Source: Auricularia sp. M13 (taxonomy: Eukaryota > Basidiomycota > Agaricomycetes > Auriculariales > Auriculariaceae). Taken from it: a stretch of 64,000 bases of DNA. This document shows, in pieces, positions 42,913-53,223 of the stretch. Each line of letters begins with the position of its first letter. Within the stretch, counting starts at the first letter, position 1. The position numbers and the translations under genes are program-made. The notes below the pieces were generated by a model, which searched no databases, was not told where the DNA came from, and saw nothing but the letters and a program-made list of their open reading frames with translations. The stretch is taken from the NCBI GenBank assembly GCA_037042915.1, contig CM073202.1:1798001-1862000 (forward strand), read 5' to 3'.

Positions 42913-43290
42913 ATGATGCCGGACTCGTATACAATGGACCACTCTGCTCTTTTACGCCGCTACAAAGCCGCTGTTGCGTCGGTCGTCGTGGAAATTTGCG
43001 CGGTCTGCTCGTCGTACGCGGTCAACGCGAGCATTCGCGTACTGACTGACGATCAACGCCGCGTTCTGGTAGACCCGTCGTTGTACCTCAACGACCTCGT
43101 TCTCGCTCCCCCATATATTGAGCTGGGCAACGCTGTTCTCGATCCACGCGGCGTCGACCTTCATAATGGTCGCCCGCGCACGCCGCGTTGCATGTTGTGT
43201 TGGTCCGCTATTCGGCAGCTTCGCACTCCGGCCTTGTCTCTCGCCAATGGTTTGTACAGAGGAGAATTTCATTGCGCGCGCTCGGACTGA
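42913..43290 (+). CDS. Gene F: DUF6570-like Helitron N-terminal fragment
   Basis: ATG at 42913 (MMPDSYTMDHSALL). The product has CAVC near its start and, further on, CMLCWSAIRQL followed by LSLANGLYRGEF. That C..C...L.....LANGL..GE pattern is the signature of the DUF6570-type zinc segment found at the N-terminus of agaricomycete Helitron proteins, which normally continue into the Rep domain. Here the similarity ends right after GEF and a stop follows within eight codons, so only the head is present. It could be a stranded Helitron piece or a domesticated solo domain. A heat-shock-type promoter and unbroken frame favour some expression (inference). Confidence 0.6.
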   Translation: MMPDSYTMDHSALLRRYKAAVASVVVEICAVCSSYAVNASIRVLTDDQRRVLVDPSLYLNDLVLAPPYIELGNAVLDPRGVDLHNGRPRTPRCMLCWSAIRQLRTPALSLANGLYRGEFHCARSD

Positions 43291-43508
43291 ATGTTTAGCT
43301 AGTCCTTGTATGCTCTACGGTGCCCGTTCAGTTTTTTTTTCTGGTACTTGAATGTTTCTATCCTTCTTTGTAGTACGTGACGTCACGCGTGGTAAATCAA
43401 GTCTTGCACGAGCAACCTCACAGTTGAAAAATAAGCGCTCGGCCTTTGTCGCTGCACGTGACGCGATATGAAGGGTGTCCTGCCGCCAGAATGCTGTCCG
43501 TATTCATC

Positions 43509-43521
43509 GAAAGTTCCAGCG
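43509..43521 (+). promoter_or_regulatory. Heat-shock-element-like site 1 upstream of gene E
   Basis: GAA-nn-TTC-nn-GCG, two perfect units and one weak, about 375 bases before the gene E ATG. The surrounding GTATTCATCGAA recurs at 43605, so the upstream region is partly duplicated. Confidence 0.4.
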
Positions 43522-43613
43522 CAGGTGTCTGTTCTATACGGAAGGTGCGCCGCTTCTTAGGTGTGCCCTAGCGAGAGGTATGAAACAGCGAGAGGCTGTT
43601 GTTCGTATTCATC

Positions 43614-43626
43614 GAACTTTCCAGAT
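43614..43626 (+). promoter_or_regulatory. Heat-shock-element-like site 2 upstream of gene E
   Basis: GAA-nn-TTC-nn-GAT, within the second copy of the GTATTCATCGAA segment. A TATA-like ATAAATAG near 43835 lies between it and the gene E ATG. Confidence 0.45.
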
Positions 43627-43895
43627 CCAACTGAGTATTCTGCGCAGAAACGACACCGACTTCTCGGTACGACGCGGATACACATGTGTATGGAAAGTTG
43701 CGTGCGCCGAATAGCTGGTACGAATGCGCCTCCCGATGCTATCCCGCGCGCACGACGTGATTGGCTGTCACTGGCGCCCGTCAGTATTCAGCCTTTGAGC
43801 GTTGAATGAATGCTGTGATATGTTGCTAGTAGGCATAAATAGTGCGACGCTCGTCGCGTGTCGAACTTCAAAGTTTCGCATTTCTCCCTCTTCCC

Positions 43896-45551
43896 ATGAC
43901 CGCGCGACGCAGGTCCAAGCGCGTGCTCAAGACCGCTGCCGTCTCCCTCAAGCCTAAGACCGCGCGACGCAAGTCCAAGCGCGTGCTCAAGCCCGCTGCC
44001 GTCGCCGCCAAATCTGGGCGGAAGCACAAGCCCGTGCCCAAGACCGCCGCACAGGCTGTCGCTGCTGTGCACGCGTACAACACCGACTTCAGCTTCGAGC
44101 TCCCTAAACAGCTACCTGCTTGCTTCGTGTGCTGTAACAACGACAGGCGCGACGAATTGCTCTCCGCAGATCGCGACTGCCTTGCGTGTGTCGGCAGGCG
44201 CCCCGACGTGTGCGTCGCTATCAAGTTTCCTTGCAATTATCTGGTGAGTTTCGCAGGTCATATGCGACAGGATCGTTAGATTAACATAGGTTGCAGGTCT
44301 CTTACATGCCTGCCGTCCGCGGCATCGTCTGCTGCTTTCTACTCGCTGCCTACGCTCCTATTCCTGAAGATTTACTCGCGGACGATTCTCTCGCTACTGC
44401 AGAGGCCGCGCTGTTCGACTTAATGATCTTTGCGTTTCTTGCTCATCGCTTGCTCGTCTCTACGCTGCAAGGCCTCGACGACCCCCAGGTGCAAGACGAC
44501 TCGTTCGATCACTGGGCCGAGCACACGCGCAACATGATCTCGCCCTCATTGACACACGTAGACTTGAAGGATGACGACTCGCCTTTCTGGAACATCGCGC
44601 TCGCCCTTGGTCATCTGCTTCTAGACGTATTTCAGGACATCGCGCAACTTCCCCCATGCTTTCATGATATATTCGACGCCATCAAGAGTTCGATCAAGTT
44701 CGACTACTACGCGCGTCATTGCTGCTGGTCTTTCCCTGGTCAAGTCGTATGCAGCAAGTGCGGTTATTATCCGAAGGACACCAGGCACAAGACCCGACCC
44801 TGCTTGCGTTTTGCGTACGAATTGTGCTGCCACGGGTGCTGGATCCAGCGCAGAGCGGTTGCTGGCCGGCCGTGCTTTATCAGCGTCGACGAGGACGACG
44901 AGTATGATGACGCGGGCGAGACCTTGTCCGCGGCTGAAACTGAGAGCAATGTCGAGACTGGCATGGAGACTGGGATCCAGGAGGTTGCCGAGGACGACGA
45001 CGCTGTAGAGCCTGCCGACAGCGATGAGTATGTCCTCTCGGGCGACGACGAATCGGTCGACCAGCTCGCGGACGATGTTTCTGACGAGGTCGATCAGCTC
45101 GCGGACGATGTTTCTGACGAGGACGAGGTATGATATAACGGTGATTTTCTCTCGTTCTAGAATTTGCTCATTCGCGTTGTAGACGGACGTTGCGCACGCC
45201 GATCGCCGTGTTACGACCGAACGCGCGACGAAACCCGCCGGTGGTCCTGGCAAGCAGTCCACCACAGCTACATCGCGGTCCATACGCCAAGTACACAGTG
45301 CGACCGGATACGTCAGTGCTCCGCAGCTGCTGCACGTCCTCGGCGACGGCAACAAGGTCCTGGTCGACGAGCTCATTAAGCTTCAACGCCACGTACTTCG
45401 GGTGGAGAAGAGGGAGAAAAACAACCTCCGCCTCATCGAAGAGTTGCAGGAGGAATGCCGAAAATATTGGCCTGCTGTCCCAGAGGACTGCGAAGAGGCC
45501 AGCGCCGTGAATGCGGATACCGCGCCTGCTGGTCTTTCTCCGGAAGCTTGA
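43896..45551 (+). CDS. Orphan gene E: cysteine-rich, acidic, about 515 residues, three exons
   Basis: Not recognised. ATG at 43896; introns 44244-44296 and 45128-45182 keep frame; stop 45549-45551. The N-terminus carries two tandem basic units (TARRRSKRVLK and TARRKSKRVLK). A first cysteine cluster (CFVCCNN...CLAC...C) and a helical domain related to gene D (LQGLDDPQVQDDSFDHW, MISPSLTHVDLKDDDS) follow. Then come a second cluster (CSKCGYYP...CCHGCW), a long acidic stretch with a repeated QLADDVSDE unit, and a final exon with a coiled coil (LVDELIKLQRHVLRVEKR). Basic tails plus zinc-like clusters suggest a nuclear, nucleic-acid-associated protein (inference). Two heat-shock-like sites and a TATA-like ATAAATAG lie upstream. 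The D/E similarity and clean splicing support a real gene. Confidence 0.6.
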
Positions 45552-45706
45552 TGTTGCCTTGCTAGCATGTAGCGCCGTGCGCGGTTCTCTGATATTCGTT
45601 ATACCGTAATGTAGACAATCCTTCTTGATAGAAAACAACATACTGTCTTGCCGATGAATCCCCACACCGGTTAAATGCGAGATCCCTCGGACCCGACAAG
45701 GGATAG

Positions 45707-45737
45707 TTCCAGAACTCCAGAAAGTTCCAGCACATTC
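45707..45737 (+). promoter_or_regulatory. Heat-shock-element-like cluster upstream of gene C
   Basis: TTCCAGAA, then GAA-nn-TTC-nn-GCA-nn-TTC; the two blocks are out of register by a few bases. It lies about 135 bases before the gene C ATG. Confidence 0.55.
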
Positions 45738-45871
45738 TCCTCGTGAGCGCGACAGATTCCGTCATTATTAGCAAAGTCGCCACAGCGCGTCCCTGCGGGA
45801 ACGTCAAATAAGAATATACATCCGCGAATTATATTGCGGTCCTGCGGGCATCCCTCTTGTCTCTGACCCCC

Positions 45872-46772
45872 ATGTTCTCGCCGCTACTGACTCTTACGGC
45901 CGACATCTTCAATCCCATTCCATCTCGTAACATGCTCCACGCTGCCTTCCCTCCTACCTCACTCCCGGGCTCGACGCTTGCTATCGGCTACCTGGAAGAA
46001 GCCGGTGAACCTGCCAAGAAGATGTGGGTGGTTCGCAACCCCATCCTGAACGAGTGCGCCGTCAGCTCTGTGCGCTAGCGACTTATGCTGACGACTGTAG
46101 TCGTATCGAACGCATGTCCACTTTTGCGGATAAGGAAACGCGCACTTATTCAATGAGGTGCCTGCCTGCGGTCATACGCTGGATGAACATGATCTATCGC
46201 CAGCGCTACGTCGCAGTGTTGTCCTTGCCAAAACGGATGGGCGCTTACGAAGTGCGCATGCCCATGTACATCTGGGTCACCGGCATGGTGCAAAGCTTCA
46301 CGCGACCGCCCGACGACCGCTGCAGCGCGTCTTCCGTCACCATTCGGCCTTTGGACCGTCGGGCTCTCGACATCACCAACGCATTGTTCGACCGCTTCGC
46401 GCGTAATCGCAAGAGTCTGTTAGGCGCTTTTCACGGCAAATGCTTCGCTCATGTCGTCTTAGAACCGCGCTTTACAGACACCATGACGGCTGATACGGAT
46501 GGCTCCTACGACGTGGTACGTATTGCATCCAGGTCGCAATTATTCTAATCGCCTTGCAGTCCACAGTCGCGGCGGACGTAGGACGAGTGCTAGATGGACG
46601 TCGCGGGCTACAGGCGCCGCGGTCCAAAATGCGAAGAACGCAGCTTCACGACGGAGATTTAGTGTTACTTGAGGTGTATTTCGCGCGCATCCACGCCGAG
46701 GGCGAGCAGCCCTACTGTAACCTGGCTTTAGCTAACGTCTGTGTCCTTGATAATGCGCCCCTGCTTCCTTAA
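45872..46772 (+). CDS. Orphan gene C (A/B/C family, about 270 residues, three exons)
   Basis: Not recognised. ATG at 45872 (MFSPLLTLTADIF; the frame is open from a TTG at 45857). Introns 46054-46100 and 46516-46559 restore frame. The first lies at the same place, after P/D-x-I-L-N, as intron 1 of gene B, which shows common descent. Conserved blocks are RMPMYIWVTGMVQ, SVTIRPLDRRALDI and the terminal HDGDLVLLEVYFARI with NLALANVCVLD. There is no membrane segment or signal peptide. The hAT-like element begins 146 bases after the stop. The product is probably a small soluble protein with a beta-rich C-terminal domain (inference). Confidence 0.65.
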
Positions 46773-46934
46773 TTGCATCTCTTGTAATTGTACAGTGTAC
46801 TAGCTCAGTAACGGACGTCGGTTTAATGTCTTCCGCTCCAGCGCATTAACGGCTTCAGGTCTCCGCGAGCAAACGCGGATGTGACAGATTATCGAGTAGC
46901 TCCGCCATGGCTAGTCTCGGGACCCCTAGAAAAA

Positions 46935-47125
46935 CGTGCGCAGGGTGCGTGCGCACACGTGCGCAGAATTTTGCGTGCGTACAACTTGCGTGCGCAGTTT
47001 TCAAAATGCGTGCGCATGGTTTTCACTTGCGTGCGCAGGGTCCAAAACTCTGAACGCACGCTTTTCCTCATGCGTGCGCAGGTCATGGGTGTGCGTGCGC
47101 AGGTCAGAAGCATGCGTGCGCAAGT
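46935..47125 (+). repeat. Left subterminal array of GCGTGCGCA motifs in element 2
   Basis: About ten copies, spaced roughly 15-25 bases, mostly in plus orientation. The motif core CGTGCGCA is the same as in element 1, but the first base is G instead of C. Confidence 0.82.
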
Positions 47126-48324
47126 CTGAGGTTGCTAGTGTATTGTATTATTCTTGATGGATAACACGCATTCAAAGTCAGCGGTATACTAAAGCTTATC
47201 TTATATTCAGCATACACATTAGAAGCCGCAAGTGTAATGAACTAGAAACCATGTTACTGCCGAGGAAGTCATCAGCAGTGTGGATTACAGAGCTTGCAAT
47301 GCATGTTAAAGTGATCAGTTGGAGATTACATTAGGCCCAAAGATTAATGCACACTAGATATCACAAGTGTAATGAATTAGAAGTTGTGTTACACTCGAAG
47401 GTTAATGCACACTTGAAGTTGCACATGTATTTGATTGCCAATTAACTTTCATCCATTCTTCCATCCCACAACAAGATGACAGTAGCTGAAGCTTGGGATC
47501 AGTACCAAATCAGTATAAAGGTCCCAAGCAGCAGGTTGACCTGGACGTGTTTGTGTTGTCCATCCTAGAGGACTTGATGCTTGATCAGTCCTGTGACCTA
47601 GGCTTATCTGCTTTGTCACAATGGGGCCTTGATGCTGGTCACCACCAGCATCACTGGAATCCCTATGTGCATGGTCCAACGGAGGATAGACATGATGAAG
47701 CAGGATGGGACATAGAGTCTGAGGAATATAATTTGGCTATCACAGTAAGTCATTCATTTTTTGCTTTGCAGAAGTTGATGCAAACACAACAATGCACGAC
47801 GTGGACCAGACTATAGGGAAGATTCACCCAAAAGGCCACCCACCCCCGAAATGTCAAGTGCAGAAATGCGAGAAACACAAAGTTGAAAAAGGTTAAGTTT
47901 TTGGTGTCATCAAATTTAGCAAACTTACTGACCTGCTTTTACAGACAATTCTTCGCAGAAATGGAAATGGAGGAGGAACAGGAACAGGCTGCAGCAAAGC
48001 ACCAGAAAAGCAAAACTGTGGCAGTTGCAACAAAGCCTGTCAAAAAACCAAAGACACGTAAAAGAAAGTAGCACTAGGTCTGATGTATATTCATGTTGAG
48101 ATGCACTAATGTAATAACCACATGGGCTTTGCTTCATTGGAGATTAGTTAAGGGCTGGTCAACCAACTATAACTTTGGTAAACCAGACCTGTCTGTCAGA
48201 ATGTAATGTTCTTGATAACGAACAAGACGTGAACTCAGAACATGTGATCCTTGTCCATTAATTGCAGACTCATTTATGAGGGGTGCATGTAGGCTTAAGA
48301 AGAGCTTGTGTACATTTCTTTAAC

Positions 48325-48550
48325 AGCGTGCGCAAAGTCCAAGTGAGCGTGCGCAACAATTACGACTGCGTGCGCATGTTCCAACAGTGCGTGCGCAAGG
48401 TTCCAACTTGCGTGCGCAGAGCGTGAGCATCTTTGCGCACGCATTTCAATAGCGTGCGCATCTTGCAAACTTGCGTGCGCATACTTGCAACATGCGTGCG
48501 CAGTGCGTGCGCAGGCGCACGTTAGTTTTGCGCACGCGCGCACGTGCGCA
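48325..48550 (+). repeat. Right subterminal array of GCGTGCGCA motifs in element 2
   Basis: About ten copies of GCGTGCGCA with a few reverse copies (TGCGCACGC) towards the end, near 48430 and 48525-48550. Confidence 0.82.
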
Positions 48551-48763
48551 CACAAGTTGAAATGTGTATATCAACAATATCTCTGCGGATATTTAAGGTT
48601 TGATGACCGTTGTTGGATAATCACATGCAATGGTATCATAGCTACCACAATCACCTTTAACGATGACAATATCTTATCTAAATGGGCTTCTATGGTTGAA
48701 TTAATGTTGCGCACGCACCTTGCGCACGTGCGCACGTTTTTCTCATGACCCCTAGTCTCGTAA

Positions 48764-48816
48764 CCAGACGTTCGTTGCGTCGGAGTTGGAAACTCCGTTC
48801 GGCAACGAACGTCTGG
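48764..48816 (+). repeat. Nested perfect hairpin beside hAT-like element 2
   Basis: Outer arms CCAGACGTTCGTTGC (48764-48778) and its exact complement (48802-48816). An inner stem, GGAGTT/AACTCC, lies at 48782-48787 and 48791-48796. It begins four bases after the target duplication, at the 5' border of the DIRS-like element, and may be part of that element's complex terminal repeats. Confidence 0.6.
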
Positions 48817-49213
48817 GAAGCACCGTCGCAGTTTAGATAGGTGAGAAATCCTAGATAGGCGTGTGAAAATGTAGTTTCTCGGTCGAAGAGACGCGAGAAA
48901 CACGTCTTGTGCCAGAGGAGTGGACCACTCGGAAGCACCGCTTCCTGGTTCCGCTCCGCCACCACCACCATCACTCTGTGCATACAGAGTGAGATCTTCG
49001 CGTCTGGGTCTTCGCTGCTCTTTGTTTCTGGGTTGCGCTTGACTTCCTAGGACGCGTGTTACACGAGACGATTCGTCGTGACGCGTGCCAGAAGGTGTGG
49101 GCAACTCGCGCGCTGCATCGCGTCTACGCGCTCTCGGGTTGTTCGTTATCAGACACTGCTGCTGTGCTACATACACGACGCGACTTCGACTAGAGCACGC
49201 GCTACCTATCGAC

Positions 49214-51282
49214 ATGCCACCGAAACTGAAGGCGACTGCGAAGAAGGCCCCTATTCGGGCGCCGACGCCAGACTCCCCTCCGCCGCCACCGCCGCCGAAG
49301 GGCAGGAAGGGCAAGGGCAAGGAGAACGCGCCCGCGCCTCCGCCGCCACCTGCTCCGCCAGTTGGTCGCGTCACACGCTCCAAGAAGGCAGTGGCGCCCG
49401 ACGAGCCTGAGCCTGCGCCGGAGCCGGTGCCACCCGTCGCGCCCAAGAAGAACGCGCCCAAGTGCTCCAAGAAGGCCGTGGCGCCGCCGCTCGACGAGCC
49501 CGAGCCCGAGCCAGAGCCAGAGCCCGTCGCGCCGCCCAAGAAGAACGCGCCGAAGCCCAAGCCCAAGCCGAAGGCAAAGGCGAAGGCAAAGGCGGTTAAG
49601 CCCAAGCCGAAAGGCAAGAAGGCACCCGAGCCCGCGCCTGACGACGTCGACGACGAGGAAGACGAAGAGGAGGAGGAGGGCGGCGAAGATGAGGAGGAAG
49701 AGGAAGAGCAGGCGCCGCCGCCGCCGACGAAGAAGGCCGCGTCCAAGGCCAAGGCGACGATGCCGGAGGTCGAGGACGACATCTTCCACCCTGCCGCTAC
49801 GACGAAGAAGGGCAAGAAAGTCCGCATGGACGTTGACGGCGATACGCCAGCAGGAGGTCGCAAGCGTAGCAAGAAGTACACCGACGACGGCACCGATGCT
49901 GAGGAAGACGACGACATCGTCATGCTCGGTACTGAGCCGGGTGTTTCTCCCATGCGAGCAGCTGGTACGTACCCATACCTAATCTCGTGACCTGGTCGCG
50001 GCTGGTGCACACCGGGTCTTGGGTCGTCGCGCCTGGCGCACAACCTCATGCTTCACTGCGCTCGACTGCTCGAGCGCGGGGTGGTACACACGCACGGCGA
50101 CGCCGGCGTGACGTCCCATGCCTCGCCGCATGTCGACTGCTCGAGCACGGGGAGGTGTACACACGCCAGGCGACGCCGGCGTGCTGTTCCACCTGGTGGA
50201 CACCCTGCTCGGTTTCTTGTGGGTTGAGCAGCGGTGGAGGAAGAAGACGTTGCCATGCCGCGAGCCGCGGCCAGGCTTATATATGCCGAATCATTGCGCA
50301 GCCAGGCGCTGACTTCTTGATAGTCAAGCGCACAGCCGATGGAAGCACCGGCGCTTCGCCCACGGCCAAGAAGGTCCGCGACGAGGGCGACGCCCCGGAG
50401 ATCGACTTCAGTAACCTCGACGAGGATTGCGAGCCGCAGGCCCACAACGAGGAGGTGCCCATCTCCGAATGCGCGCGCAAGATCCTGCTCGGCGGTATGC
50501 GCCTGTACATGCCTTTGCACTACTTTTCGGACGAGATCCTGGCGGCCGAGCGCAACTCGCGCGTGGTCGTTCTGAACGGCAACGCTCCTCCGATTGCCGT
50601 CACGCTGTCTGTCACGGAGCGGGACTGCACGATGCTGCAATGGACGAAGTGGAACGCGCGGCTCGTAGCAGCCTTGCGCAAGTATCGCTATCCAGACTGG
50701 TTCCCCAGCATGTTCGAGAAGCACTTCAAGTTCATCGCGCTCGCGGAGGGCGCTGAGGAGAAGTGGCATCTCTGGCGCGACTACGACCTCCGCATGCGGG
50801 ACATGGTCCAGGGCAAGAAGCCCAAGAACATCAAGAAGTTCGACATCACTACGTGGTCCGACGTGCTCACAGCCGCGGCCACCAGCAAGGCCATCGCGCA
50901 CGCGACGACGTCGTCCACACGCGCGCAACCGCGCGCGGCTGTTCACGCGGGTCCGTCGACCAGTACGGCAACGGCGGGCGCGGCTTCCTCATCCGGGGGA
51001 AATTACCGGAAGTACGACCGCTGCATGATCTGTGGGAGCAACGCTCATCGTTTCGACAAGGAGTCGAAGGAACCAGCGCCGTGCAAACCGGTCTGGCTCG
51101 TCTGGAGCACGGACAAGTTATACTACGTCGTCCGCAACACCGGCAACGCCGTCTGCTTCGCGTGGAACAGCCTCAACAGGTGTCGCCAATCCAACTGTCG
51201 CTACGCCGGCGATGGTCATCTCTGCTCGCTCTGCGGTAGCAAGTCCCACGGCGCATGCTTCTGCACCTCTGTCGCTCGTTAA
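49214..51282 (+). CDS. Gag-like protein of DIRS-like element 2
   Basis: ATG at 49214 (MPPKLKATAKKAP). A Pro/Lys/Glu low-complexity head with a Glu/Asp run leads, after a probable intron (donor GTACGT near 49964), to an ordered part beginning in the 50300s. That part has ISECARKILLGGMRLYMPLHY and WHLWRDYDLRMRD, and a terminal Cys/His cluster (CMICGSNAHRF..., CSLCGSKSHGACF). It parallels the element 1 product almost domain for domain, including the spacing of the cysteines. Presumed nucleocapsid function. Confidence 0.65.
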
Positions 51283-53083
51283 GCCCTCGTCCCCGCGAGT
51301 CGAGGCCGCTGCTGCTCTTATCGCTTCCACCGAACACGATGTCGCGCCCGAGGCAGATGACATGGACTACTGGCCGCAGTCGTCCCGTTCTACCAATGCT
51401 ACCACACCTGCTCCTGCTGCTGCCACGTCTCCTGCTTTTCCTTTCCGCATCGTCACGCCGCTGAAGGCGACCGCGTGGGAACGCGCGTTGCTGGAGGCTG
51501 GCCTACTTCCGCAGTATGCTTTTATTCCATCTGGTCTACGTTCTGGCTTCGACGTTGGTCTCAAACGAGAGACGGTCGACTCTTACTTTGCTCGTTACGC
51601 GATTCCGTACAAGCTGTACGACAACCACGCCCCGGCGGGGCGATACCCGTCCGTTATAGAAGATATGATTGCTGAAGAATTGTCCGAGGGCCGTCTGTCC
51701 GAGTTCTTCGAGCCAGCGACTCTGCATGGCCTGGTTGGCCCGTTTCGCAACGCGCCGCTCACCATTGCGCCCAAGAACGGGAGTCATCAAGGTGGTCGCG
51801 TCTGTCAGGATTTCTCGCATCCGCGCGACGACCCGGATGACCCATCCTTCAACGCTGGGATCGACATGGAAGAATTCGCCTGCGACTGGGGGACCTTTTC
51901 GCAGTGCTACCTCATGGCCGCGAGCGCGCCACCGGGAACAGAGGTTGCGGTCTTTGACGTCAAGGCTGCGCACCGCCGCGTACCCGTGCTGCCGTGGCAG
52001 CAGGCGTTTTACGCGGTCTACTGGCAAGGGCGTGTCGCCCTGGATCACTGCTGCCAGTTTGGGGCAGCTTCGTCTAGTGGGCTATGGGGGCAACTGGCGG
52101 ACGCCTTTCGTGGCATGTTCAAGGCTCGCTTCGCGCGCGACGATGCACTCAATTGGGCGGACGATTTCACCTTCTGGAGGTATCCGCTTGAAGCAGGTGG
52201 TTTCGACATTGACAAGGCGACGATCTACGGCTTGGCTGACGAGCTGGGTTGGCCTTGGAGCGTCAAGAAGACTTTGCCATTCGCCGTCGATTTCCCGTAC
52301 ATCGGATTCCTGTGGAACCTGCGCGACCGCACCGTCCAGATCATGGAGAAGAAGAAAACGAAATACATCGCGGCTTCGGAAGGCTGGACGCGAGGCGCGC
52401 GCTTCACGCGCAGGGAGGCGCAAGCTCTTCTCGGAAAGCTCGTGCACTGCTCACTCGTCGTGCCTGAGGGACGCTCGCACCTACCTGCACTGTCTCGCTT
52501 CGCGGGCAGCTTCGCCAATGCGTTCGCGAAACACGAGCCGAACGCTGCGGTGATCGGGGACGTTGACTGGTGGCGCGACAAGCTCATGGCTCCCTTCTGT
52601 GGCATGACCATACGCGAGGTGCCCGCGCCGGCGCCGGTATCCCTCTTCATTGACGCGTCAACATCTTTCGGCATCGGTCTTGTGCTCGAGGGAGAATGGG
52701 ATCACTGGAGGTTGAGGCAGGGGTGGAAAGACGACTCGCGCGACATCGGCTGGGCCGAAATGGTCGCCGTCGAATTCAGTTTGCGCGCGGCCGTCGAGAA
52801 GGGCCACACGCGCCTACACCGCGTCATCAGAAGTGACAACATGGGCGTGGTGGGCGCGCTCAAGAAGGGTCGCTCGCGCAACATAGCCGCGAACAGGGTG
52901 CTGCAGCGCATCGTGTCCACGATGATGCAGAACAGCATGTGGCTGTCCACAGACTGGGTACCGACTGCAGACAACACTGCGGACGCGCCGTCCAGAGGTT
53001 TGCCCGCGCCGGGCATTCCGAGATTTAGATTCCAATTCCCAGTACCTTTTGCCATCAATGACTGGGTAGAGAAAGTTGAATAA
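51283..53083 (+). CDS. Reverse transcriptase / RNase H of DIRS-like element 2
   Basis: The useful part begins near 51445 (FPFRIVTPLKATAWERAL). RT palm motifs: DFSHPRDD and EVAVFDVKAAHRRVP, then the catalytic LNWADDFTFW (ADD in place of the usual YxDD). Next FPYIGFLWNL, and an RNase H-like fold with SLFIDASTSFGIGLV, an EMVAVEF segment, RSDNMGVVGALKKG and TADAPSRG. An uninterrupted frame runs to 53083. The upstream frame overlaps the gag ORF, so the true start or splice is uncertain. Confidence 0.75.
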
Positions 53084-53223
53084 AGGCATTGCTTTGGTTG
53101 CATACAGATTAGGAAAGATCGCTGGATGCTCGGATTTGCGGATCGGCGTTGCGATGCGCGCGGATTTACATCCGGGACACGTCACTCTTTCCTTTTGCTC
53201 TTACATACCGCACACTCGCACAT

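Larger units (their letters stand above)
46919..48751 (+). mobile_element. Non-autonomous hAT-like element 2 (1,833 bp)
   Basis: A perfect 8-bp duplication, CTAGTCTC, flanks it (46911-46918 and 48752-48759). Ends GGGACCCCTAGAAAAAC and, reverse-complemented, GGGTCATGAGAAAAAC match those of element 1. Subterminal arrays at about 46935-47125 and 48325-48550 are made of GCGTGCGCA. The AT-rich middle holds a short open frame at 47493-47816 (DLDVFVLSILEDLMLDQS) and one at about 47950-48071 ending in KKPKTRKRK. Neither looks like a transposase, and I cannot assign them. The element is non-autonomous as far as can be seen. Confidence 0.82.

Noticed and set aside
48571-50049. 492-residue minus-strand frame with Ser/Gly/Phe repeats
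   Set aside because: Antisense shadow of the low-complexity gag head of DIRS-like element 2, extending into hAT-like sequence.
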